From: Agrypnia vestita
Lineage: Eukaryota; Arthropoda; Insecta; Trichoptera; Phryganeidae
Length of the DNA stretch: 64,000 nucleotides
Direction: 5' to 3'
Assembly: GCA_016648135.1 (NCBI GenBank)
Contig: JADDOH010010232.1
Location: 1 to 64,000, forward strand
Part shown: positions 57,001-64,000 of the stretch, one piece after another
Position numbering within the stretch: the stretch's first letter is position 1
Layout of the letters: every line of letters starts with the position of its first letter
Position numbers and translations under genes: made by a program
Notes under the pieces: generated by a model
Told to the model about the DNA's origin: nothing
What the model saw: only the letters and a program-made list of their open reading frames with translations
Databases searched by the model: none

Positions 57001-57453
57001 CACTAACTGACTAACTAACCATCACGCCATTTCCCCACAGAGATAGGCAGAGAGGATAAAATGCCATATTCTAACCATAACCTTGGCACACCACTTTTAC
57101 TTCGGATACATTTATACATCTTCTCATGCATGCTCTACGATTGTTGAGGTTTTTTACAGAGCTTCCCGTCAGTAATTGTAGTATCTGATCGAACCAGGTC
57201 TTTTGCGGACGTCCTCTATTACTGCTGCCTTCAACACTCCTTTTCGCATATTTTCTTAACCATCCTATTTCATTGCTCATACATTCCTTATGACCAAACA
57301 ATCTCAGCGATTCATTTTTTATTCTATACTGCACTACAGCCAGCATTAAATTTACTTCTATTTGTTATTTCCTCACTCTGTCGGCCAAAGATTTTCCACA
57401 CAAACGCCTTCGCATTTCCACTGCATTCAGCTGTTTGCATTCCTTTTTTACTA

Positions 57454-58739
57454 TTAGGTCCTTACATATGAAATTGGCGTTTTGCCGTACTGGCAAATTT
57501 GATCTCAAATATCTTCTCTTTGGTTAGGAATTCCAAATCCAAATTTATACAGCTATTTACTCATGTATTTGTGTTTTGAAAATTATAATTCATTTGTTTT
57601 TTCCTTAATTGTTTTTTTCTTTGCGTCACTCAGTTTACAAAATGAAAAACTTGAAATATCGCGTTATTTACGAGTACGAGTTCCACCGTGGCACCAGTGC
57701 TGCAGAAACGGCTCGAAGGATTAATGATGTGTATGGCGACGGTGCCGCAAAAGAAAACACAGTGCGTTTTTGGTTCCAACGTTTTCGTTCTGGAAATTTC
57801 GACCTGCAGAACAAGCCCCGTGGACGGCCGGAGACCAAAGTTGATAATGAAGAATTGAAGGCTATTGTGGAAGCGGATCCATCGCAAACCACATCCGAGT
57901 TAGCTGCAGGCTGCGGTGTTAGTGATAAAACTGTTTTAATCCACTTGAAGCAAATTGGTAAGGTGAAAAAGCTTGAACGGTGGGTACCTCACGAATTGAG
58001 TGAAGCAAATCAACAAACGCGCGTTGACTGCTGCGTTGCATTACTCAACCGGCACAATAATGAAGGGATTTTAAATCGAATCATTACCTGTGATGAAAAG
58101 TGGATCCTGTACGATAATCGGAAGCGCTCATCGCACTGGCTGAACCCTGCCGAACCAGCCAAACCATGCCCCAAGCGAAAATTGACTCCAAAAAAGTTAC
58201 TTGTGAGCGTTTGGTGGACTAGTGCTGGTGTCGTTCACTACAGCTTTCTTAAATCTGGCCAGACGATTACGGCAGATGTCTATTGTCAGCAACTGCAAAC
58301 CATGATGGAAAAGCTAGCTGCTAAACAACCGAGGCTGGTTAATCGCTCTAGGCCACTGCTGCTTCATGATAACGCTAGACCACACACTGCACAACAGACG
58401 GCTACCAAATTAGAGGAGCTTCAATTGGAATGTCTAAGACATCCACCGTACTCTCCGGACCTTGCCCCAACAGATTACCATTTTTTTCGAAATTTGGATA
58501 ACTTCTTGCAAAGGAAAAATTCAACTCCGATGGGGCAGTCCAAACCGCCTTCAAAGATTTTATTGATTCCCGTCCGAATGGTTTTTTTAGTAAAGGGATC
58601 GATGAACTACCTGTGAGATGGCAAAAGTGCATAGATAGCAATGGTACATACTTTGATTAAATAAATATATTATAATAAAAAAAAAATCGGCTTTATGTTC
58701 CTCCCATACTAAACGCCAATTTCATATGTAAGGACCTAA
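57454..58739 (+). mobile_element. Full-length mariner element with perfect 29-bp inverted ends
   Basis: The ends TTAGGTCCTTACATATGAAA... (57454-57482) and their exact complement (58711-58739) enclose a transposase gene. TA dinucleotides flank both sides (57452-57453 and 58740-58741), the standard mariner target duplication. The length of 1286 bp is that of complete mariners. The perfect ends and near-intact gene indicate a recent insertion. It landed in the LINE at 57003-59150. Confidence 0.95.
57642..58616 (+). pseudogene. Mariner transposase (D,D34D) with a late frameshift
   Basis: From the ATG at 57642 (MKNLKYRVIYEYEF) the protein has the N-terminal helix-turn-helix region with a GRP linker (residues 61-63), a second helix-turn-helix, WVPHEL (114-119), the first catalytic block ITCDEKWILYDNR (D151), the second LLHDNARPHTA (D243) and YSPDLAPTDYHFF (D278). 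The spacing between D243 and D278 is 34 residues, as in active mariners. It resembles the group that includes human Hsmar1 (inference from WVPHEL, DEKWILYDNR and LHDNARPH). About residue 290 the frame slips: a run of A at 58516-58520 is apparently one base short, so the last ~45 residues are replaced. The alternative frame downstream does carry the expected C-terminal ending, stopping at about 58661. This copy therefore probably makes no active enzyme, though the catalytic triad precedes the break. The annotated start is the first ATG; upstream codons are in frame but non-ATG. Confidence 0.9.
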
Positions 58740-59150
58740 TATAATGCCGTTACGTAACGCTAGTTTTGCTTCTTTTGACAGATTATTTTTGGGCACAATT
58801 GCATTTTAGAGTGCTATTTACTATTTTCCGCAGTTTTCCGTCATTGCTTTGCAATCACTCTCATATTGTTTTCAGCCTTGCCGTCTCTACTAAGCATACT
58901 TCCCAAATACCCAAACGCATTAACTTGTTCTAAGCATTAATTATTTACAATAACATCATTCTCACTCTTTCATCACACTTTCGTCTTTCTCAAACACTAT
59001 CACTTTCAATTTGCTGACATTCATTAGTTCACTTCCCATGCATACATCGAACATCCTGGATACCAGACACTGCAGACCAGCCTCACAATTAGTCATTAAT
59101 ATTACATAATCTGATTTTGGTAAGCAGGATTTGGTGAGCGCGTCCATTTT

Positions 59151-59650
59151 CTGCGTTTAGTAAGCAGGATTTGGGGAGCCCGTTCATTTATGTTTCTACT
59201 TGTTGTTCCTTTAGTTTATTCATACAATTATCCATTTTCAGGTTGAGAACTCTTGGTGGTATAACGCAACGTACAACCTATCAGAAAATAATATTATCTC
59301 AGATAATGATTAGATAAAATTGCGAACTTTGTTATCAGAAGAATCTGCATGACTTGCGTAATTCTATTAGCGAGAAATTATGTATCAATAACCAATTATT
59401 CATATTAGCTGAAGGCAGCAAGAGATAGTTATATTTCCAAGCACACGAATATTACATTTATTACGTTACCGGCGTAAGGAGAAAGCAGAAACACAATTAC
59501 GTGATCTAATCACGGAGACAACTCAGAGTCTCTGCTATAATTAATATTTTACTCGGAGATCCCATCTTCCAGCAGAATATTTCCCGATATAATATCAGTC
59601 ATCGTCGTCATGTCGTATCAAACGACACTAATATTATAGAAACTGTGTAT
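59151..59650. other. Unclassified stretch, no gene recognised
   Basis: Apart from the end of the 49-base duplication, no feature was supported. Confidence 0.35.
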
Positions 59651-59654
59651 TATG

Positions 59655-59800
59655 TGCTTGTTGGTCTAGAGGTAAGACACTCCTCTAGTGATCGTGTGCT
59701 CAGTTATGTAGATCCTCTCGTTCTAGGAGACCACAAGTTTAGTGAGAAGTATAGAAACTGTTCCCGATACAGGTTGCCGATATCAGGTAGAAGACGGAAA
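59655..59800 (+). repeat. SINE-like sequence related to the 7681 head
   Basis: GCTTGTTGGTCTAGAGGTAA and GACACTCCTCTAGTGATCG align with the head at 7759-7681 on the opposite strand (GCTTGTTGGTCTTGTGGTTA, GACACTCGCCTCGTGATC). The B box is degenerate (GTTCTAGGAG). The frame at 59645-59836 is chance. Confidence 0.5.
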
Positions 59801-59850
59801 ATAAGTACAGGAGACGGGGATAGACGGATACGATAGATTATGTGGACTAT

Positions 59851-60339
59851 ACAGAATTATTTGGAAAACATTAATAACCGCGCAGGACTATATTCCCGCC
59901 TTGATTATGAGTCGAAAATGTTCAAGCTTCTATGACCTAATTATCAATAGTTAAGGACATATGCGACATCAAAGTTTGCATTTTTTTTTCAATATTTCCG
60001 AACTTACTTTTTGTAATACGTTGGACTATCATTTCAATAACGCATATCGAAAACGAAAAATTCATTCGTTTCAATACAAGTAAAATAAAATGATAAAAAC
60101 CCTGAAAAATTCTCCAATTGGAATTCGAAGGTTTTTATTTTTTTATTTGACTTGTATTAAAGGGAATACATTTTTCATATAAAATAAGCCGGAAATATTG
60201 AAAAAAAAATGCAAATTTTGATGTCGCATATCTCCTTAACTATTGATATTAGGTCATAATAGCTTGAACATTTTCGACTCATAATCAAGGCAGGAGTATA
60301 GTCCTGCAAGGGTTATTAATGTTTTCCAAATAACCCTGT
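59851..60339. mobile_element. 489-bp MITE with ~145-bp inverted ends
   Basis: The left end ACAGAATTATTTGGAAAACA and the right end, its complement ending ACCCTGT at 60339, continue as inverted repeats through GAGTCGAAAATGTTCAAGC and GCGACATCAAA(A/G)TTTGCAT. TA/TAT flanks on both sides fit a Tc1/mariner-derived MITE. The centre contains a second, smaller foldback around CAATTGGAATTC. No coding sequence. Confidence 0.85.
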
Positions 60340-60719
60340 ATATAGATGGAGGAAACACAGTAAGATTACCAATGAAGCAATCTTCTTCCTCCTCCAGATG
60401 AATCTAGATGAGCTCAAGATCGACAAAGTGACGATAGTATTTAAATAGCTCATGTACTTTATATATTCGATAATGCTGGGAAGCCGACGATGTTGCAATC
60501 TTTATAGAAAAATTCCCCAATGGCGACGAGAATACTTAGAGTAATAATAACAGCCATAGAGAACGATCTACCTTGTCGATTAGAACTGTAGGTAAGGTAA
60601 GATGAAGAAGGAGGGGACAGGTTTGTGAAGTAAATGCTAATAATATTTATGGATTTAGGAATTTTAAAAGAAACGAGTGTCATGCAGTTGGGAATGCCGA
60701 ATATAAAGAAAAGTAACCC
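60340..60719. other. Unclassified stretch, no gene recognised
   Basis: The frames on the minus strand (60316-60683) lack any family signature. Confidence 0.35.
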
Positions 60720-60990
60720 ATAAAAACAAAGTTTTTACAATACTCCCTTTCTCATTTTCTCCGTACAACTTACTGAATTGTATAAAAAAAAACCATTAAA
60801 AATTTGAAAAATCCAAAATTATACTATAATTATTATTTTTTTAAACGAAAATTTGATAGATCTTCTTGATCGTCGCCACGAGTCTATTTGCAAAGTTTCA
60901 GCTCGATTGGATCACGGAAAAGGGGTTAAAAATCGATCCCAAGTTTTTTCGTCAGGCAAGCAAGCAGACGCCACGAATTAAAAGATAGGA
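60720..60990 (-). repeat. Inverted copy of the CTCGTGGCGTCTGCTT repeat
   Basis: The minus strand reads ATTCGTGGCGTCTGCTTGCT near 60980, GATCCAATCGAGCTGAAACT near 60910, and ends with TTTGTTTTTATGGGTTAC near 60715. This matches the unit duplicated at 41170-42236, lacking its second half. Confidence 0.75.
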
Positions 60991-61175
60991 AGTAAAAAAC
61001 CGCTGTATTTCAAACAAAAGATTGTCATACTACCTTCTGCGCGTGCAGGTTTAGAGTTAGCACGAATGTGGTCAGATATACAAAATTTGATCCCAATCGC
61101 GTCATTTGTCTTCTAGGTACTATAGCTGCTCCACTGTACTGCACGAGCAGTGATCTGACTTATCTGGTCAGAGGG

Positions 61176-61183
61176 TATAAAAG
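61176..61183 (+). promoter_or_regulatory. TATA-box-like sequence
   Basis: TATAAAAG follows a GC-richer patch and precedes a moderately GC-rich ~60 bases. Candidate starts (TCATCG at 61194, TCAG at 61217) lie 18-40 bases downstream. No gene follows before the Helitron-type element at 61258, so it may be a relic promoter of a retroelement or chance. Confidence 0.25.
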
Positions 61184-61257
61184 GGACACAAATTCATCGT
61201 TGACTTGACTCGATTGTCAGGGGAAGTGATTTTGTTCAAAAATGATACACATGTACA

Positions 61258-61667
61258 TCTAAACTAATATATAAAGAGGTAAAGTTTGTAAGTTCGGATG
61301 TAGGAGGTAATCTCCGAAACTACTCATCCGATTTCAAAAATTCTTTTATCAATATTTGGAATTAGAACTTTCAGGGTAGAGATAGGCTGTACATTATTTT
61401 GTTAAAATAAAAGGGCTTTTCATGGTGACCTTTTGCAAGTAAAGTCGACGAAAAAATGGTCGAGCGATGTCTTTTTTACGAACGCTGCCTTAACGGTAAG
61501 AAATATTAAAATACTTTCTATAAAGAAGTTGTAGAACTCAAAAAGTTCTATAAAAAAGTCTGATACGACACGTAACTAAATGTTAAGGTTAATTAATACA
61601 CAAATTGATAAAATATGACTAACAGTTACTAAAAATCTACATTTGCGAAGCCGCGCGGGTAATCTAG
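61258..61667 (+). mobile_element. Non-autonomous Helitron-type element, 410 bp
   Basis: It starts TCTAAACTAATATATAAAGA after an A and ends CCGCGCGGGTAATCTAG before a T, with a GCCGCGCGGGT palindrome just inside the end. Interior text such as CTCCGAAACTACTCATCCGA and TTTCAAAAATTCTT is the well-known conserved body of a repeat found in many arthropods. There is no coding capacity. Confidence 0.7.
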
Positions 61668-62599
61668 TGTTAAATAAATTTGTATACGTACATATATTAA
61701 CTGTGAACCGAAAAGTGTTGATAATTTTTGGCTTTCCCTCATATTTGTTACAGATTTTCTAGCTGGAAAGGAGATTTAAAAAAATTATATTATCAAAATT
61801 TGCTAATAAATATATTTAAAAAAATATGAGTTTAATTTGATGTTAAGTGGTGAAATGGTTAGGTAGGAACATTAATTTAGTTGTACTTCATGATATTGTT
61901 AAAACTTTTAACTAAACAAACTCTCAAGTTTGTTGAATAAATAATGAACCTTCCGTTGTATACACGTTCAAACTTATTAAGGAATATTAAATGTGTATAC
62001 ATACAATCTCTACATCTTCATAATAAAACGGAAAATATGTTTGTGAGAAGTAGCAAAAACTCTCGAACGGAACGCACTGACATTGTGATTTTTAGTATTT
62101 TAATTTACTTTTGTTTATTTAAGCTTGATTCGCATTATATTTCTAGGTCAACGTAACTAATTTATTTGGTATTATTTTGGCATTATTTTCATTTTTATAT
62201 ATACGCACTTTTTAAGAAAACGGATATGAAATAAATATTATCACAAGATTCAAAGTTTTTCGAATAATCTAGTAAATTTTCGAAACAACGAGAAGTCTAA
62301 AATACGAGATCGTTCACGAAATTACGTTTTTTAAAAAAGAAACTGACGCCATTACTGCTACACACAGTGGTTTATATTTCATGATGGCAAGCCAATCTTA
62401 CAAAAATTTAACCTCAAATGTTGGCTGACATGGAAAAAGTATTCACCAGATAGTAACTATTATGGCGTTTGCCTATATCTCGGTGTTGTCATGACATTAT
62501 TAGGGAATAATAATTCTGTAAAAAAGTCTTTAAAAGCAAATATTCCATATCAATACACGACTACAATTATATACTGCATGTAATTGTATCGCTACCGCA

Positions 62600-63335
62600 A
62601 TGTACCTACATATTGAAAAACTCGACGAGATACAATGGAAATATATAAGAACTCTTAACTTTAGGTTGCAAATATTTCGGAAGCACTATGCAGATTTATT
62701 GAAATATTTCAACATTTTAAGTTTAAAAAACAGATGCATAGCTCTCGATATTTTTAAGTTGCATAAGATCTATCGAAACCAATTTAATTGTCCATCCCTA
62801 TTATCATTTATAAACATTTACGTCCCAGTAAGGACTACTTGAACTCACTGCCTATTCCACATTCATGTTGCTCGCACCAACTCTGGATTACGCTCACCCA
62901 TAAAGGGAATGTGCCGACCTTACGACAACTTGTACACCGACATTGGTATTATATTTTGTCTTCATATGAACTAAAAATCCAATCCGTGTATAGTATTCTG
63001 CGTCGCAACTTTAAATTAATATCCAAATACGTGCATAAAATGTTCTGCGATTCAAGATATAAATGAAATTTTACTTGGGTATCCTATTAAGTCTTTGTTT
63101 TAATGTCACTTAGTTCATTATGTTATTACTCATTACTTCACCATATTCACTTTTTCCAATCTATTACTACTGTTCTTGTCTTATATTTTTTATTTGTTCT
63201 TCTTATTGTATATATGTTTAAAAAATGTTAATACAACATAGGTTAACAACATATTCGATTCTGATATCTGATGCTCTTATTCATACATATCAGCAGCTGG
63301 TGTCTGTTTTATTTCCAAATAAATAAATAAAATTT
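62600..63335 (+). pseudogene. LINE ORF2 C-terminus with 3' UTR
   Basis: The frame at 62600-62842 reads IEKLDEIQWKYIRTLNFRLQ, HYADLLKYFNILSLKNRCIA and NCPSLLSFINIYVPVR. It fits the IERVQxxFLR...LxSLxxRR...PxLLSxINFxVPxR pattern at the end of Jockey/CR1-like ORF2 proteins. After a frameshift (about 62835) the frame continues to 63066. A TTCCAAATAAATAAATAAA tail at about 63313 marks the likely 3' end. The RT domain is absent, so it is strongly 5'-truncated. Confidence 0.6.
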
Positions 63336-63387
63336 ATTTCATTCAAATTCTCGTAATGCATGATAGAGATGTTATAGCTTAAATGTA

Positions 63388-63702
63388 ATGTCTATCCGAG
63401 CTAAGCCGGGTGTTATCATACTGTCAACTGATCGGCAACCTGTCGATCAAGAGCTTTGGAAATATTTTAGATTATTAGAGTGCTTTCATAAATTGTTGAG
63501 AATTTATGTACCACGCGATGCTAGGATAATTAATCATACGGTAAAGTTTCATGTTAAAATGATTACCACCAACTGCAAAAGGTATACAATGTTGAGGCAC
63601 TTACGTAGAGCCTTCTCATTCCTTCACGTGGCACTACCAAAACATTATTTTGAGGAGATAGAATCAATCAAATTATTAACAAGACACCATCCGCTGAAAT
63701 AA
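63388..63702 (+). CDS. Unrecognised 104-codon frame
   Basis: ATG at 63388 to TAA at 63702, starting MSIRAKPGVIILSTDRQPVD and ending IKLLTRHHPLK. It is basic, without a signal peptide or membrane segment. I recognise no family. It lies immediately downstream of a LINE tail and may be part of another retroelement or chance. Confidence in its being a real gene is low. Confidence 0.2.
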   Translation: MSIRAKPGVIILSTDRQPVDQELWKYFRLLECFHKLLRIYVPRDARIINHTVKFHVKMITTNCKRYTMLRHLRRAFSFLHVALPKHYFEEIESIKLLTRHHPLK

Positions 63703-63935
63703 GTAGCACCCCTCCGGGTCTGATCGTAAAATCGACGAACGAAGAAGAGTGTTTTATGGTTTCCCATGGGGGCTGGAGAAATTTTACAACCCTTTGGCAC
63801 TGGTTTCAATTACAAGTAAGTAGGTTATCAACGAAGGTTGGTATTACAATGAATTGTGTTATCCAATACATTCAATAATACAATTCAATATTATTATTAA
63901 GCCGTTAATTTGTTTTTTTAGCTATATTTCTTTAT

Positions 63936-64000
63936 ATACTAACTAACTAACTATCTCTACATATACACACATTATTCTATCTTGGCAGATCTCCTATGCT
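63936..64000 (-). repeat. Possible tail of another (TTAG)n-family LINE at the window edge
   Basis: ACTAACTAACTAACTATCTC at 63939, followed by ATTCTATCTTGGCAGATC, resembles the tail and first bases of the LINE family at 20375 and 57003. The window ends too soon to confirm. Confidence 0.35.

Larger units (their letters stand above)
57003..59150 (-). pseudogene. LINE ORF2 C-terminal region, split by a mariner insertion
   Basis: Two minus-strand blocks, 59150-58742 and 57451-57003, form one LINE segment interrupted by the mariner at 57454-58739. The first block reads NCEAGLQCLVSRMFDVCMGS, then KLKVIVFEKDESV and KNNLSKEAKLALRNGI. The second reads SLRLFGHKECMSNEIGWLRK, GRPQKTWFDQILQLL and RRACMRRCINVSEVKVVCQ, ending in a (TTAG)n tail at 57003-57020. 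It is the same family as the fragments at 20375 and 25330. Frameshifts and stops are frequent. A 49-base tandem duplication (GTAAGCAGGATTTGG) lies at about 59119-59190 beyond its upstream limit. Confidence 0.75.

Noticed and set aside
61258..61667. Bacterial or viral origin of the conserved body
   Set aside because: The same body text is common in many arthropod genomes as a Helitron-type repeat, and the A|TC...CTAG|T limits fit that.

Overview
This is AT-rich eukaryotic DNA, most likely from an arthropod and probably an insect. The evidence is the mix of repeats: a D,D34D mariner, a piggyBac-type element with TTAA flanks, a Tc1-type element, Helitron-type repeats (5' TC, 3' CTAG or CTAA, placed between A and T), Penelope-like GIY-YIG fragments, several LINE lineages and tRNA-headed SINEs. 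There are no operons and no bacterial-style gene packing. Nearly all long reading frames are transposon remnants or chance frames in repeats. The species cannot be named from the sequence.

Layout. 1-2.98 kb is AT-rich with one perfect hairpin and a 60-bp tandem duplication. 2.98-7.40 kb and 48.94-53.36 kb are two copies of one ~4.4-kb repeat in opposite orientation, each carrying its own blocks of short tandem repeats and an unlike central module. Between them lie: a SINE head (7.7 kb); Helitron-type tandem arrays (8.7-9.2, 10.8-12.1 and 26.8-27.3 kb); a Penelope-like endonuclease fragment (9.6 kb); a 5'-truncated LINE (13.1-14.2 kb); a Tc1-like relic (15.8-16.8 kb); an array rich in heat-shock-element-like motifs (17.6-18.5 kb); a piggyBac deletion derivative (19.1-20.1 kb); stacked LINE 3' ends (20.4-21.5 kb); a mariner-like relic and a hairpin element with a hammerhead-like core (21.6-22.7 kb); several MITEs (23-28 kb); inverted retroelement 3' ends (29.9-31.3 kb); and more LINE relics (38.4-39.5 and 45.1-48.7 kb).

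Right of the second arm are Penelope-like debris (53.7-54.4 kb), a truncated mariner (55.3-55.7 kb), a structurally complete mariner inserted into an older LINE (57.0-59.15 kb), a long-TIR MITE (59.85-60.34 kb), a Helitron-type element (61.3-61.7 kb) and a LINE C-terminus (62.6-63.3 kb).

The one sequence that looks like host protein-coding DNA is a short GC-rich terminal exon on the minus strand at 34852-35012. It has a splice acceptor, a 53-codon open end and strong G/C preference at third codon positions, unlike everything around it. The window therefore reads as a large intron or intergenic region filled by layers of transposons, with at most one host exon. Nothing here forms a multi-gene pathway. 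The most unusual structures are the paired 4.4-kb inverted arms, the tandem-array Helitrons, the heat-shock-element-like array and the hammerhead-like motifs beside Penelope-type debris.
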